Shown here piece after piece: positions 16,178-26,322 of a stretch of DNA of 64,000 bases. How positions within the stretch are numbered: position 1 is the stretch's first letter; every line of letters begins with the position of its first letter. A model generated the notes under the pieces. That model did not search any database, was not told the DNA's origin, and saw nothing but the letters and a program-made list of their open reading frames with translations. This DNA is from Providencia rettgeri (GTDB lineage: Bacteria > Pseudomonadota > Gammaproteobacteria > Enterobacterales > Enterobacteriaceae). Position numbers and translations under genes: made by a program. The stretch spans positions 3,720,001 through 3,784,000 of the forward strand of contig NZ_CP053896.1 in assembly GCF_013255915.1 (NCBI RefSeq), read 5' to 3'.

Positions 16178-17163
16178 GACGCTCTCATCACTCCCTTATT
16201 CACTTTTTTTAGTAGGCTGTCAGCTACCGTATTGCTAAAAAATATTATCGCGGCACATAACATGACAATCCCCATCAATAACGGAATATCTCCACGCAAC
16301 CCTGCATCAATCGTCGCCTGACCTAAGCCTGGATAGGCAAATACTTTTTCTGCTAATAATGCCCCACTTAGTAATTCACCAATAGAAGCAAACTGTAAAC
16401 AAATTGCCGGGGTAATAGCATGTTTTAGTACATGAAACCCAATCATCGACCAACCATTATCCCCTTGAGCCTGTGCGTAATGAATAAATTCACTGCTCAT
16501 CACTTCAACAACTTTGGCACGTGTATGCAATGCGATATTACCCACGCCTAACATACCCAACGCAATGACAGGTAAAACTAGGTGATGAAGTTTCTGTGAA
16601 AATGTTGCCGTTTGCTCATCCAAGCCTATCGGCCAAGCACAGCATATCGGAGCCCACTGTAATGTCACCGCAAACAAAGACAACAACAGCAAACCTACCC
16701 AAAAAACAGGAATTGAAGCCAGTAAATAGCATAATGTTGAGATGAGTTTGTCTGGCCAGCGGTTTAAATAACGCCCAGCCACTAAACCCAACGCAAAACC
16801 AACAACTCCAGAGAACAGCCAAGAACTAATAAGTAGAGCTAAAGAAGGCACAAGGCGGTCAGCAATCACTTGAATTACTGGGGTGTTATAGAGCATGGAA
16901 TAGCCAAAATCCCCCTGTAACACTTGTGAAAACCAACGCCAGAACTGTACCCATAATGGCTGATCAAGCCCCCATCGCGCGGCAATTAGCGCATATTGCT
17001 CAGGGGGAACATGCAGTAAGTCATTGCCGATATAGGCTTTTATTGGGTCGATAGGCGAGTAACTCAGCAGGATAAAAATTCCCGCTGCCGTTACGGTTAA
17101 TAAACAAATAAATCGCAATAAAAGCCCGAGTGCGGTTCGCATTACTGACAGGTCCACGCCCAT
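16174..17163 (-). CDS. Nickel/peptide-type ABC importer permease 1 (NikB/YntB-like)
   Basis: A 329-residue inner-membrane permease of the DppB/NikB type. It has the N-terminal membrane segment with LLSYSPIDPIK, the ARWGLDQPLWVQFWRW block, the GDFGYSMLYNTPV motif (the family's GdlG-S motif) and the coupling loop LSGALLAEKVFAYPGLGQA. It overlaps the binding-protein stop by 22 bp; a later start (MRTALGLLLRF, residue 8) would remove most of the overlap. Six membrane segments are expected. Confidence 0.87.
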   Translation of the reverse strand: MGVDLSVMRTALGLLLRFICLLTVTAAGIFILLSYSPIDPIKAYIGNDLLHVPPEQYALIAARWGLDQPLWVQFWRWFSQVLQGDFGYSMLYNTPVIQVIADRLVPSLALLISSWLFSGVVGFALGLVAGRYLNRWPDKLISTLCYLLASIPVFWVGLLLLSLFAVTLQWAPICCAWPIGLDEQTATFSQKLHHLVLPVIALGMLGVGNIALHTRAKVVEVMSSEFIHYAQAQGDNGWSMIGFHVLKHAITPAICLQFASIGELLSGALLAEKVFAYPGLGQATIDAGLRGDIPLLMGIVMLCAAIIFFSNTVADSLLKKVNKGVMRAS

Positions 17164-18719
17164 TCATCGACATTATTTAATACTGACCAAGAACCATGAA
17201 TTTCAGGGGCACTAGTACCTAAATCAACACAATTATTCAGCAAATAAATATGTTGCAGGTTCATTAACCAAGCCCATGGAGCATCACCTTTAATACCAAC
17301 ACCCGTGTTACCATTCCAATCCACTTGTTGCCATAATGGAATCGCTGCCTCTTGGTCAGCTTGTGCTAACGCTTTTTCGATTAGTTCATCAACTGCCGCA
17401 TTTTTATAATAACCGGGGTTATAAAAACCAACACCAGCTGCTTTGCTGCTGTAATTATGGACAATTTCCATCGGGTCTAAGCTTCCCCAACCAAACAATG
17501 TTGGGTTAGCATGCATCTGTAGCTCAACGGTTTCCCAACTTCCCGATTTTAAATCCATTTCGATACCAATCGGTTTTAAGCTTGAACGGATTGCCTGAGC
17601 AAGGTCACGACGTGTGGTATCACCACTGGCATACCATAATGTCAGTTTCGCCACTTTGCCATTTTTCTCACGTAGGCCTTCTTTATTCAGCTTCCACCCT
17701 GCCCCTTCTAAAATAGATTTGGCTTTCTCAAGGTCACCATCTTTAAAAGCGGAGTCTGGGTTATTCCATGGCAGCCCTGCGACGCCAGTATAAGCCGGTA
17801 CGGCAAAGCCTTCTAATACGGATTCTGCCAATAGTTTACGGTCAAGTGCATAGTTAATCGCTTTACGGACAGCAACATCAGAAGTGATGTCGTTACCGAT
17901 AGGGTTACCTTGAGCATCTTTCTCACCCGCGGGTGGAATCGGGAAAGAGATACCGCGGTTTTCCACGCTATAGCGCTCAACCAATTTCATGTTTTTCACA
18001 TCATTAGCATTCGCTGCTACTGCGGCAGGGATACGAACGATTTCCAGTTGATTGCTTTGTGCCGCAGCAAAGGCCGCATCTTCATCAAGGAAGACAAAGA
18101 CCATTTTACCAAAGTCATTTTTTGGCCCTGCATAATACGGATTTTGCTCGACAATCAATTGCTGCCCCGGCTGGAATGCGACTAAGCGATAAGGGCCTGC
18201 GCCAATCGGGTTATGTGCATAGGTTTTCGCATCATATTTATCTGCACAAACAATCCCTAGCGAGCCTAGTACATTAACAAAGGTACTTTGTGGGGAAGAT
18301 AACGTGATCTTCACGGTTAGCGGGTCAACTTCTTCTGCTTTGGCAAAGTTGCCCATATCCACCTTACCGCCACTTGCCGCGGCATTGTTATAAGTAAAAA
18401 CCACATCTTTGGCGGTCAATGGTGAGCCATCGGAAAATTTTAAGCCTTTTTTCAGCTTAAGTGTCCACTGTTTACCATCGGCATTATGTTGATAACTTTC
18501 AAGCATATAGCTATGCCATGAGAGGTCAGCCTTTTGTTTCAATAATGGGCTATGCAACAGTAGATAGCTGCCATGGCTCCACCCAAGCATAGGGTCAAAT
18601 CCTTCAGTGGGCTCTGAACCAATAGCTAAACGTAAGGTTTGTGATTGAGTAGGTTCCACGGCTTGAGCTTGCAGTGTGAGCCCCATCAGGCACATTGCTG
18701 CAACGATATTTTTAATCAT
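17142..18719 (-). CDS. Periplasmic binding protein of a nickel/peptide-type ABC importer (NikA/YntA-like)
   Basis: A 525-residue class II (SBP_bac_5) binding protein, the same size as NikA (524). A signal peptide covers MIKNIVAAMCLMGLTLQAQA. The mature part shows WTLKLKKGLKFSDGSPLTAKDVV-type family motif (residues about 77-95), NPIGAGPYRLVAF and DVAVRKAINYALDR. It is the first gene of the operon, with a GAGGGA ribosome site. Nickel is the favoured cargo because the operon lies directly beside ureR-urease and a NiFe-hydrogenase locus, the arrangement I recall for Yersinia ure/ynt. Peptide import cannot be excluded from sequence alone. Confidence 0.85.
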   Translation of the reverse strand: MIKNIVAAMCLMGLTLQAQAVEPTQSQTLRLAIGSEPTEGFDPMLGWSHGSYLLLHSPLLKQKADLSWHSYMLESYQHNADGKQWTLKLKKGLKFSDGSPLTAKDVVFTYNNAAASGGKVDMGNFAKAEEVDPLTVKITLSSPQSTFVNVLGSLGIVCADKYDAKTYAHNPIGAGPYRLVAFQPGQQLIVEQNPYYAGPKNDFGKMVFVFLDEDAAFAAAQSNQLEIVRIPAAVAANANDVKNMKLVERYSVENRGISFPIPPAGEKDAQGNPIGNDITSDVAVRKAINYALDRKLLAESVLEGFAVPAYTGVAGLPWNNPDSAFKDGDLEKAKSILEGAGWKLNKEGLREKNGKVAKLTLWYASGDTTRRDLAQAIRSSLKPIGIEMDLKSGSWETVELQMHANPTLFGWGSLDPMEIVHNYSSKAAGVGFYNPGYYKNAAVDELIEKALAQADQEAAIPLWQQVDWNGNTGVGIKGDAPWAWLMNLQHIYLLNNCVDLGTSAPEIHGSWSVLNNVDEWAWTCQ

Positions 18720-18758
18720 ACATCCCTCTATAGATAGGTTTTATTTTTTATTTCAAAC

Positions 18759-18784
18759 CACCAATGCCGTTATTTTCATTGGTG
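18759..18784. promoter_or_regulatory. Inverted repeat upstream of the nickel-type importer
   Basis: CACCAATG (18759-18766) and CATTGGTG (18777-18784) are perfect 8-bp arms 10 bp apart, 40 bp upstream of the binding-protein start. It does not match the NikR consensus (GTATGA-N16-TCATAC). No T-run follows on the minus strand, so an operator is more likely than a ureR terminator. The rest of the 18720-18935 gap shows nothing else. Confidence 0.35.
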
Positions 18785-18935
18785 TCGCTATCGGTGAGAT
18801 ATTCGCTATGTGTAGAGTAACCAATATGAGTTATATTAAATTTAATGCCCTGATTGCTAGGCGCTACATCAATAGAACAGCGAATTTATTAGAGAAACCG
18901 TCAAAATTAAGTGGTTATTTGACCTATCTTAACAA

Positions 18936-19826
18936 CTACTCATCAATTTCTTTGTCAAATTCAATTGGGTTAGATCGCAAGGACAAATTAGTAATAAAAT
19001 TAGGGTCGTTCGACTGCCTTGATTGCAACCGAAACTGAGAAGGTGTCATATTATATTTTCGCTTAAAGACATCACAAAAATAAGCATTGCTACCAAAACC
19101 GCAGCGATGACTAATTTGAAAAACAGAATAATTCGAAAACGTTAAATAATTCAATGCCATCCCCATGCGAACATCTAACAATAATTGGCGAAAAGACACC
19201 CCTTCGCGGTTCAAATGGCGGCGCAACGTTGAAGGGGTCGTAAATAACGCTTTCGCAACATCGTCTAAATGCCATTTTTTTTGCGGTTCTTGGGTTATCA
19301 AATGGGTGATCGCTTGGTTTTTCGGTTCATCGTAATTGAAACGAAAAAGATTCAGAATATCGATACCTTCTTGATATATCGCCATTAAAATAAAATATAG
19401 GCTCTGTTTCATTAACAATGCTTCTTGGGATGCACTCTGTTTTTTTAATGGTAAGCATTGTTTTAGCAAACTAAAGTTATCTCTCACAGTTTCTGGGGGA
19501 GAAATATGGTAGATGGGTTGGTGGCTAGTCAGAGGCGCACCGGACTTCATCAATGTTTTCAGTAATAAAAATACCGCTTGTAATTCTTCTGCTGACATCG
19601 ACAACGTGTGCAACTCAAGCGGCTGCTTCACGGTATTACACACAATATTGCAGGAAACTTGGCTGTATTTAGGAATAATTAAGGTGACATCGCTTTCAAT
19701 TTCAATGGATTGGCCATTGATCACGATATTTCCTTTCGCGCCAGTTAGCATGGCTATCATCGCGCTTTCAATATAAAACGCTTTTAACACCATCTGGCTT
19801 TCTGAAAGAAAGAATTTATATTCCAT
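18936..19826 (-). CDS. ureR: AraC-family urease activator UreR
   Basis: A 296-residue AraC/XylS regulator, the size of Proteus UreR. The N-terminal part (1-185) is the sensor/dimer domain; the C-terminal 100 residues hold two HTH motifs ([19 protein letters not shown] at about 198-216 and [20 protein letters not shown] at about 249-268) and the YNMTPSQFR signature. It is divergent from ureD across a 414-bp region with two sequences that match the UreR box exactly. In Proteus and on the Providencia urease plasmid, UreR binds urea and activates ureR and ureD, so urease is urea-inducible. The same is inferred here. Confidence 0.92.
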   Translation of the reverse strand: MEYKFFLSESQMVLKAFYIESAMIAMLTGAKGNIVINGQSIEIESDVTLIIPKYSQVSCNIVCNTVKQPLELHTLSMSAEELQAVFLLLKTLMKSGAPLTSHQPIYHISPPETVRDNFSLLKQCLPLKKQSASQEALLMKQSLYFILMAIYQEGIDILNLFRFNYDEPKNQAITHLITQEPQKKWHLDDVAKALFTTPSTLRRHLNREGVSFRQLLLDVRMGMALNYLTFSNYSVFQISHRCGFGSNAYFCDVFKRKYNMTPSQFRLQSRQSNDPNFITNLSLRSNPIEFDKEIDE

Positions 19827-19963
19827 AATCTCTATAAACTGCTGTTAATGTCAGAATGACTTCCCAAGAAAAGGGATTGTTGAATAGATATAAAGTAATG
19901 AAACAAAACATATCAGCTCTATATCAGTGCGGCTGAGAATATAGTCCGGTTGCGTTGAAATCG

Positions 19964-19976
19964 CAATATAGATATA
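19964..19976 (-). promoter_or_regulatory. UreR box facing ureR
   Basis: Minus strand TATATCTATATTG matches the published UreR pattern T[AG][TC][AT][TG][CT]T[AT][TA]ATTG at all 13 positions (pattern quoted from memory). It is 138 bp upstream of the ureR start. Confidence 0.7.
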
Positions 19977-20026
19977 CGCTCATTTTTTACTGTTATTTTG
20001 ATGGTTGTTATATTTTCTAAATAAAA

Positions 20027-20039
20027 TGCTGTTTAATTG
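20027..20039 (+). promoter_or_regulatory. UreR box facing ureD
   Basis: Plus strand TGCTGTTTAATTG matches the same UreR pattern at all 13 positions. It is about 200 bp upstream of the ureD start, on the strand expected for activating urease transcription. Confidence 0.72.
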
Positions 20040-20240
20040 AAAGGCAATTTTCGATATAAGGTGTAGAATCGCGCGGCATACACATGCAGCCTACGACACT
20101 GCATAATAATAATGATTTTTGGCGTTCATTCACATCCTACCCTACTTGCATTAGCTTTTACATCACAAATACCCAATTTTGGCTGGGGTATAGCTAAACA
20201 TGTTCGCGTATTTTTAGTTGACTGAGTTGCAGGAGAAAGT

Positions 20241-21077
20241 ATGTCTGATTTTTCAGGATCAGGCTGGTTAGCTGAAATCTTCTTACGATATGAACTAAAA
20301 CGTGGCGTCACCCGCTTAACGGATAAACAACATATCGGCCCTTTAATGGTTCAGCGGCCATTCTACCCCGAGCAAGGAATTGCACACACCTATTTACTTC
20401 ATCCACCCGGTGGCGTTGTCGGGGGGGATAAACTCCTTATTAATATTGATGTTCAACCACACGCCCATGCGTTATTGACCACGCCCGGTGCGACAAAATT
20501 TTATCGCAGTGCGGGCGGTATTGCACGACAAGTACAAACATTAACTGTTGCGCCCAATGGGTTCTTAGAATGGCTACCTCAAGAAAATATTTTTTTCCCT
20601 GAGGCTCAAGTTCGCTTAGAGACCCACGTTCGAATCGCTAGTTCATCAAAATTTATCAGCTGGGAAATACAATGTTTAGGGCGCCCAGTATTAAACGAGC
20701 AATTCGACAACGGTGATATTCGGGGCCGCTTTCAGTTTTATATTGATGACAAACTCACCTTGGCGGAATCCATATTTATCGAAGGTTCGCAAAAACAATC
20801 AGCGGTCATGCGTGAATTTCCTATGGTCGGCTCCTTGTATATCTACCCCGCCAGCGATGAGTTAAAAGCTGAACTTCACGAGAGTTTGGCCGTGTTTTTC
20901 TCTACGGAAGTGAGACCGCTTGAATATGGGCTAACTGATGTAGACGGCATTTTAGTATTACGGTTATTAGGTTCTCAAACCGAGCCAATGATGGCTTGCT
21001 TTGCCCATATTTGGCAGACAACAAGACAATATTGGTTAGGTTATTGCCCAGAACCACCGCGTATTTGGGCAACTTAA
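20241..21077 (+). CDS. ureD: Urease accessory protein UreD (UreH)
   Basis: A 278-residue cytoplasmic chaperone. It shows the UreD landmarks [15 protein letters not shown] (residues about 50-64), [14 protein letters not shown] (about 76-89) and [12 protein letters not shown] (about 107-118). UreD binds apo-urease and, with UreF and UreG, opens a path for nickel and CO2 to the active site. It is the first gene of ureDABCEFG, 20 bp before ureA. The start ATG has an AGGAGA site 4 bp upstream. Confidence 0.96.
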   Translation: MSDFSGSGWLAEIFLRYELKRGVTRLTDKQHIGPLMVQRPFYPEQGIAHTYLLHPPGGVVGGDKLLINIDVQPHAHALLTTPGATKFYRSAGGIARQVQTLTVAPNGFLEWLPQENIFFPEAQVRLETHVRIASSSKFISWEIQCLGRPVLNEQFDNGDIRGRFQFYIDDKLTLAESIFIEGSQKQSAVMREFPMVGSLYIYPASDELKAELHESLAVFFSTEVRPLEYGLTDVDGILVLRLLGSQTEPMMACFAHIWQTTRQYWLGYCPEPPRIWAT

Positions 21078-21097
21078 ACGTTTTTTAGGAGCAAAAA

Positions 21098-21400
21098 ATG
21101 GAATTAACCCCAAGAGAAAAAGATAAATTATTGCTTTTTACAGCAGGCCTCGTTGCTGAAAGGCGTTTAGCCCGTGGGCTAAAGCTCAATTACCCTGAAG
21201 CCGTCGCGCTGATCAGTTGTGCGATTATGGAAGGCGCACGTGATGGTAAAACTGTCGCCCAATTAATGAGCGAAGGCCGAACCCTGTTAACCGCAGAGCA
21301 GGTAATGGAAGGCGTGCCAGAAATGATCAAAGACATCCAAGTGGAATGTACATTTCCTGATGGCACAAAACTGGTTTCTATTCACGACCCGATTGTATAG
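21098..21400 (+). CDS. ureA: Urease gamma subunit UreA
   Basis: A 100-residue protein of standard length. It begins [20 protein letters not shown] and includes [18 protein letters not shown] and the C-terminal [10 protein letters not shown], all hallmarks of the smallest urease subunit. It assembles with UreB and UreC as (UreABC)3. A GGAG ribosome site lies just upstream and ureB follows after 8 bp. Confidence 0.98.
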   Translation: MELTPREKDKLLLFTAGLVAERRLARGLKLNYPEAVALISCAIMEGARDGKTVAQLMSEGRTLLTAEQVMEGVPEMIKDIQVECTFPDGTKLVSIHDPIV

Positions 21401-21408
21401 GTAACAAA

Positions 21409-21732
21409 ATGATCCCCGGTGAAATTAAAGTCAACCACGCTTTGGGTGATATCGAACTAAATGCAGGCCGAGAAACCCAAACGATACAAGTTGCCAACCA
21501 TGGTGACCGCCCGATTCAAATTGGCTCTCACTATCATTTTTATGAAGTCAACGACGCCCTAAAATTTGAACGCGAAAATACACTCGGTTTTCGTTTGAAT
21601 ATCCCTGCGGGCATGGCAGTACGTTTTGAACCAGGACAAAGCCGCACAGTTGAACTCGTGGCTTTTAGCGGCAAGCGAGAAATATATGGTTTCCATGGCA
21701 AAGTCATGGGTAAATTAGAGAGTGAGAATTAA
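21409..21732 (+). CDS. ureB: Urease beta subunit UreB
   Basis: A 107-residue protein of normal size. It begins [20 protein letters not shown] and contains the conserved [19 protein letters not shown] and [15 protein letters not shown] blocks. It packs against UreC in the trimeric enzyme. It is separated from ureC by 2 bp. Confidence 0.98.
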   Translation: MIPGEIKVNHALGDIELNAGRETQTIQVANHGDRPIQIGSHYHFYEVNDALKFERENTLGFRLNIPAGMAVRFEPGQSRTVELVAFSGKREIYGFHGKVMGKLESEN

Positions 21733-21734
21733 TA

Positions 21735-23438
21735 ATGAAAACAATCTCTCGTCAAGCGTATGCAGATATGTTTGGTCCAACAACAGGTGACCGTTTACGC
21801 TTAGCTGATACAGAATTATTTCTAGAGATCGAAAAAGATTTCACCACGTATGGTGAAGAGGTCAAATTTGGTGGCGGTAAAGTTATTCGTGACGGCATGG
21901 GCCAAAGCCAAGTCACCAGTGACCTGTGTGTCGATGTGCTAATCACCAACGCCATTATTTTAGACCATTGGGGCATTGTTAAAGCGGATATCGGGATCAA
22001 AAATGGCCGTATTGCGGGGATTGGTAAAGCAGGTAACCCTGATGTTCAACCCAATGTCGATATTGTTATTGGCCCCGGTACCGAAGTAGTTGCAGGCGAA
22101 GGTAAAATTATCACCGCGGGCGGCGTTGATACCCACATCCATTTTATTTGCCCACAACAAGCAGAAGAAGGTCTTGTTTCCGGTGTTACCACCTTTATAG
22201 GCGGTGGAACTGGCCCTGTTGCTGGCACCAATGCCACCACCGTCACCCCCGGCATTTGGAATATGTACCGCATGTTAGAAGCCGTTGATGAACTACCGAT
22301 CAACGTCGGGCTATTTGGTAAAGGCTGCGTCAGTAGGCCCGAAGCGATTCGCGAACAAATTGAAGCGGGTGCCATTGGCTTAAAAATTCACGAGGACTGG
22401 GGTGCTACCCCAATGGCTATTCACAACTGCTTGAGTGTGGCTGATGAAATGGATGTGCAAGTGGCTATCCATTCAGATACGTTAAATGAAGGCGGTTTTT
22501 ATGAAGAAACCGTGAAGGCCATTGCAGGACGAGTGATCCACGTGTTTCATACGGAAGGTGCTGGCGGTGGCCATGCCCCTGACGTGATCAAATCCGTCGG
22601 GGAACCGAATATTCTGCCTGCATCGACCAACCCAACTATGCCATACACCATCAATACCGTTGATGAGCACTTGGATATGTTAATGGTTTGCCACCATCTC
22701 GACCCATCAATTCCAGAAGATGTGGCTTTTGCGGAATCTCGTATTCGCCGTGAAACCATTGCTGCGGAAGATATTTTGCACGATATGGGCGCAATTTCTG
22801 TGATGTCTTCAGACTCACAAGCCATGGGTCGCGTTGGTGAAGTTATCACTCGCACTTGGCAGTGCGCCCATAAAATGAAATTACAGCGCGGAACTTTAGA
22901 AGGTGACACACCAGAAAGCGATAATAACCGTATCAAACGTTATGTGGCGAAATACACCATTAACCCCGCTATCGCTCACGGTATCGCCCATGAAGTCGGT
23001 TCGATAGAAATAGGCAAGTTAGCTGATATCGTATTATGGGACCCTGCATTTTTTGGCATCAAACCCGCCCTAATTATGAAAGGGGGAATGGTCGCCTATG
23101 CGCCAATGGGAGATATTAACGCCGCAATCCCAACACCACAGCCTGTACATTACCGCCCGATGTTTGGAGCATTAGGTAAAGCAAAATACCATACCTCAAT
23201 GATTTTTATGTCAAAAGCAGGTATTGAAGCAGGTGTCCCTGAAAAATTAGGCTTGCAGAGCCAAATAGGCCGAGTTGAAGGCTGCCGAAACATTAGCAAA
23301 GCCTCTATGGTGCACAACAGTTATGTGCCACATATCGAACTTGACCCGCAAACTTATATCGTCAAAGCCGATGGTATCCCACTGGTATGCGAACCTGCGA
23401 CTGAGTTACCGATGGCACAACGTTACTTTTTATTCTGA
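21735..23438 (+). CDS. ureC: Urease alpha (catalytic) subunit UreC
   Basis: A 567-residue amidohydrolase-fold subunit that hydrolyses urea to ammonia and carbamate. All active-site elements are present: HIHF metal ligands near 134-137, the carbamylated lysine K217 in [16 protein letters not shown] and [15 protein letters not shown] histidines, and the mobile-flap C319-H320 in MVCHHLD. Length and numbering agree with the Klebsiella enzyme. It appears fully functional. Expression should be urea-inducible through ureR. Confidence 0.98.
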   Translation: MKTISRQAYADMFGPTTGDRLRLADTELFLEIEKDFTTYGEEVKFGGGKVIRDGMGQSQVTSDLCVDVLITNAIILDHWGIVKADIGIKNGRIAGIGKAGNPDVQPNVDIVIGPGTEVVAGEGKIITAGGVDTHIHFICPQQAEEGLVSGVTTFIGGGTGPVAGTNATTVTPGIWNMYRMLEAVDELPINVGLFGKGCVSRPEAIREQIEAGAIGLKIHEDWGATPMAIHNCLSVADEMDVQVAIHSDTLNEGGFYEETVKAIAGRVIHVFHTEGAGGGHAPDVIKSVGEPNILPASTNPTMPYTINTVDEHLDMLMVCHHLDPSIPEDVAFAESRIRRETIAAEDILHDMGAISVMSSDSQAMGRVGEVITRTWQCAHKMKLQRGTLEGDTPESDNNRIKRYVAKYTINPAIAHGIAHEVGSIEIGKLADIVLWDPAFFGIKPALIMKGGMVAYAPMGDINAAIPTPQPVHYRPMFGALGKAKYHTSMIFMSKAGIEAGVPEKLGLQSQIGRVEGCRNISKASMVHNSYVPHIELDPQTYIVKADGIPLVCEPATELPMAQRYFLF

Positions 23439-23461
23439 CCCCTAATTAAAAGAGCCAGAAA

Positions 23462-23938
23462 ATGAAAAAATTTATTAAAGTGGTTGCCCCACAACCCCAT
23501 TCACCAAGCGCATTAACCCTGTGCTTAACCATGGATGATCGCACCAAAAGCCGTTTAAAAGTTACCTTAAGTGATGGGCAAGAAGCGGGGCTATTTTTGC
23601 CACGTGGAACCATCCTGAAAGAAGGCGACGTTTTATCCACTGAAGACGGTGAGTTAGTCACAATCGAAGCCGCGAAAGAGCAAGTTTCTACCGTTTACAG
23701 CGATGACGCTCTGTTGCTCGCCCGCGTTTGCTATCACTTAGGCAACCGCCATGTTCCTTTGCAAATTGAAGCGGGTTGGTGCCGTTATTTTCATGACCAT
23801 GTGTTAGATGATATGGCGCGTGGGTTAGGTGCTACGGTTAGTGTCGGTTTAGAAAAATACCAACCGGAACCGGGGGCTTATGGCGGCTCATCCAGTGGTC
23901 ATCACCACCATCACGGCCACGATGATCACCATCACTAA
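23462..23938 (+). CDS. ureE: Urease nickel metallochaperone UreE
   Basis: A 158-residue protein. The N-terminal peptide-binding domain has LFLPRGTILKEGDVL and the C-terminal metal-binding domain has CYHLGNRHVPLQI, with the conserved Ni-binding histidine in GNRH. The tail is His-rich (HHHHHGHDDHHH, ten His in the last 14 residues), giving extra nickel binding as in Klebsiella UreE. It hands nickel to the UreDFG complex. Confidence 0.97.
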   Translation: MKKFIKVVAPQPHSPSALTLCLTMDDRTKSRLKVTLSDGQEAGLFLPRGTILKEGDVLSTEDGELVTIEAAKEQVSTVYSDDALLLARVCYHLGNRHVPLQIEAGWCRYFHDHVLDDMARGLGATVSVGLEKYQPEPGAYGGSSSGHHHHHGHDDHHH

Positions 23939-23959
23939 TCAGGTTCAGGGAGTGTGCCT

Positions 23960-24625
23960 ATGTTAGCAGATCTGCGCTTATACCAGTTAGTTAGTCCTTC
24001 TTTACCTGTTGGCTCGTTTACCTATTCACAAGGCTTAGAATGGGCGATTGAAAAAGGTTGGGTAACAACACCCGATACCCTTGCAGGCTGGCTAACCGCA
24101 CAAATGACGCATGCCATTGCAACATTAGAGCTTCCCGTTTTACGGCAAATTCAGACTTCCCTTTCCCTTGGTGATATTGAAGCGGTGAAATATTGGTGTG
24201 AATTTATGATTGCCAGCCGTGAAACCAAAGAACTACGCCAAGAAGAGCGACAACGAGGAATTGCTTTTGCACGGTTGCTGCCTCAACTAGGCATTGAACT
24301 GGATGCTAACCTGCAAACCTGCGTGAAACAAACCCAGCTAATGGCCTTCGCCCTCGCCGCGGTAAATTGGCAAATTGACGTTGAAAAATTGTGCACCGCG
24401 TATGCATGGGGTTGGCTAGAAAACACGGTGATGTCAGGTGTTAAGCTTATCCCTTTAGGGCAAAGCGCGGGGCAAAATATTTTATTTACCCTTGCTGAGC
24501 GCATACCCGAAGTGGTTGCGCAATCGGCAATCTGGCCAATAGACGATATTGGTAGTTTTACACCTGCACAAATTATTGCCAGTAGTCGGCATGAAACCCA
24601 ATACACACGACTTTTTCGTTCATGA
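23960..24625 (+). CDS. ureF: Urease accessory protein UreF
   Basis: The ATG at 23960 is preferred to a GTG at 23954 because the AGGGAG ribosome site ends 7 bp before it and only 1 bp before the GTG. The 221-residue all-helical protein shows [33 protein letters not shown] and a C-terminal [14 protein letters not shown]. UreF links UreD to UreG and gates GTP hydrolysis during nickel insertion. It lies 9 bp before ureG. Confidence 0.95.
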   Translation: MLADLRLYQLVSPSLPVGSFTYSQGLEWAIEKGWVTTPDTLAGWLTAQMTHAIATLELPVLRQIQTSLSLGDIEAVKYWCEFMIASRETKELRQEERQRGIAFARLLPQLGIELDANLQTCVKQTQLMAFALAAVNWQIDVEKLCTAYAWGWLENTVMSGVKLIPLGQSAGQNILFTLAERIPEVVAQSAIWPIDDIGSFTPAQIIASSRHETQYTRLFRS

Positions 24626-24634
24626 GAAAATGCT

Positions 24635-25252
24635 ATGCAAGAATATAATCAACCCTTAAGAATTGGTGTCGGTGGGCCGGTTGGCTCAGGAAAAACCGCA
24701 TTATTAGAAGTGTTATGTAAAGCCATGCGCGACACTTACCAAATTGCCGTTGTCACCAATGATATTTACACCCAAGAAGATGCCAAAATTTTAACCCGTG
24801 CCGAAGCACTAGATGCAGACCGCATTATTGGTGTTGAAACTGGCGGCTGCCCTCATACCGCTATTCGTGAAGATGCATCAATGAATTTAGCGGCAGTTGA
24901 AGAGTTAGCCATCCGCCATAAAAATCTTGATATCGTATTTGTGGAAAGCGGCGGCGATAACCTCAGCGCGACGTTTAGCCCAGAGCTGGCAGACTTAACC
25001 ATTTATGTTATTGATGTTGCTGAAGGCGAAAAAATTCCACGTAAAGGTGGGCCAGGGATCACCCATTCCGATTTACTGGTGATTAACAAAATTGACCTTG
25101 CTCCGTATGTCGGCGCTTCATTAGAAGTGATGGAAGCCGATACCGCAAGAATGCGACCAGTAAAGCCCTATGTGTTTACTAACTTAAAGAAAAAAGTCGG
25201 CTTAGAGACCATTATCGAGTTTATCATCGATAAAGGCATGTTAAGACGTTAA
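24635..25252 (+). CDS. ureG: Urease accessory GTPase UreG
   Basis: A 205-residue SIMIBI GTPase. It has P-loop [13 protein letters not shown] (residues about 13-25), the NDIYTQEDA block, the metal-binding GCPH motif in [20 protein letters not shown], and [11 protein letters not shown] for guanine specificity. It drives nickel delivery to urease. It is the last gene of the urease operon and is followed by a strong hairpin terminator. Confidence 0.98.
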   Translation: MQEYNQPLRIGVGGPVGSGKTALLEVLCKAMRDTYQIAVVTNDIYTQEDAKILTRAEALDADRIIGVETGGCPHTAIREDASMNLAAVEELAIRHKNLDIVFVESGGDNLSATFSPELADLTIYVIDVAEGEKIPRKGGPGITHSDLLVINKIDLAPYVGASLEVMEADTARMRPVKPYVFTNLKKKVGLETIIEFIIDKGMLRR

Positions 25253-25261
25253 TAAATTTGG

Positions 25262-25290
25262 ACGCCCTATAGGTTTTATCTATAGGGCGT
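25262..25290. terminator. Bidirectional terminator between ureG and hypE
   Basis: ACGCCCTATAG (25262-25272) pairs perfectly with CTATAGGGCGT (25280-25290) over a 7-nt loop, followed by TTTTC on the plus strand and A/T sequence on the minus side. It lies between the convergent urease and hyb-hyp operons and should end both. Confidence 0.85.
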
Positions 25291-25296
25291 TTTCAA

Positions 25297-26322
25297 TTAA
25301 CAAATACGGGGTAAAGGCTCGCTGTGAGGCAAATCTAATAACCTTGATGTACCGAAGATCCCAACTAATTTGACTTGTTTTTGCTCAGTCACACAGCCAA
25401 TCGTGGCTGCATCTTTCCCTAATGGGTGTTGGTGTAGTGCAGCAAGCACTGCATTTTCCGCTTCAGGTTTCACCACAATCACTAGTTTACCTTCATTGGC
25501 AAAGTTTAACGGCTCTAAACCCAATAGCTCGCACACGCCCCTAACTGCAGAAGAGACGGGTAAATCCCCCTCATTTACGGCAATTCCATAACCACTGGCT
25601 TGGGCAAATTCATGTAGGATTGCCGTTACGCCACCACGAGTTGCGTCTCGTAATGCCCGAATGCCGTCAATTTCACGCAGCGGAGCTATCAATGGCGTTA
25701 ATACCGCACAATCACTGCAAAGCTCCGCTTCTAACCCGAGTTGTTCGCGCAGGTTTAAGATAGTCGCGCCGTGATCACCCAACGTACCGCTAACAATCAC
25801 TTTATCCCCCGCTTGAATATGCTGAGCTCCCCACTGTATATTGGACGGAATCACGCCAATACCTGCCGTATTGATAAAGATTTTATCTGCGGCCCCGCGC
25901 TGCACTACCTTGGTATCGCCTGTCACAATATCCACACCGGCCGCTTTTGCCGTTGCCGCCATAGATTCGACAATGACCTGCAATTCAGTCAGGGAAAAAC
26001 CTTCTTCCAAGATAAAACCGCAAGAAAGATATTTGGGGGTAGCCCCACTAACTGCAACGTCATTCACTGTGCCGCAAACGGCTATTTTACCAATATTGCC
26101 TCCCGGGAAAAAAATCGGGTCGATGACATAGCTATCGGTACTGAATGCCAAACGGTCACCCAATGCTGTCATTTCGGACAATGCTAGCCGAGCTTGGTCT
26201 TCTCGCTCATTCAACGCTGGGTTTGCAAACGCCTGCAAAAACAACTGTTCAATCAATTGCTGCATCGCCTGCCCACCACTTCCGTGGGCCATCGTCACCA
26301 CATTGTTAGCATCACGACTCAT
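25297..26322 (-). CDS. hypE: Hydrogenase maturation protein HypE
   Basis: A 341-residue PurM-like ATPase that dehydrates a C-terminal thiocarboxamide to thiocyanate, the source of the CN ligands of NiFe hydrogenase. It shows AHGSGGQAMQQL at the start, DGIRALRDATRGGVTAIL and the essential C-terminal PRIC with the modified cysteine as last residue. The start ATG directly follows the hypD stop. It is the distal gene of the hyb-hyp operon. Confidence 0.97.
   Translation of the reverse strand: MSRDANNVVTMAHGSGGQAMQQLIEQLFLQAFANPALNEREDQARLALSEMTALGDRLAFSTDSYVIDPIFFPGGNIGKIAVCGTVNDVAVSGATPKYLSCGFILEEGFSLTELQVIVESMAATAKAAGVDIVTGDTKVVQRGAADKIFINTAGIGVIPSNIQWGAQHIQAGDKVIVSGTLGDHGATILNLREQLGLEAELCSDCAVLTPLIAPLREIDGIRALRDATRGGVTAILHEFAQASGYGIAVNEGDLPVSSAVRGVCELLGLEPLNFANEGKLVIVVKPEAENAVLAALHQHPLGKDAATIGCVTEQKQVKLVGIFGTSRLLDLPHSEPLPRIC

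Larger units (their letters stand above)
19827..20240. other. ureR-ureD divergent control region
   Basis: This 414-bp AT-rich stretch has no gene. It contains two UreR-box matches (19964-19976 on minus, 20027-20039 on plus), each oriented toward the gene it would activate, and an AGGAGA ribosome site before ureD. AT-richness would also suit H-NS silencing, which is known for this promoter pair in Proteus. Confidence 0.7.

Noticed and set aside
18759-18784. NikR operator before the nickel-type importer
   Set aside because: The inverted repeat does not match GTATGA-N16-TCATAC, and no nikR gene is in the window.
25771-26187. 138-codon frame opposite hypE
   Set aside because: It is antisense to a well-conserved gene and has no supported start.
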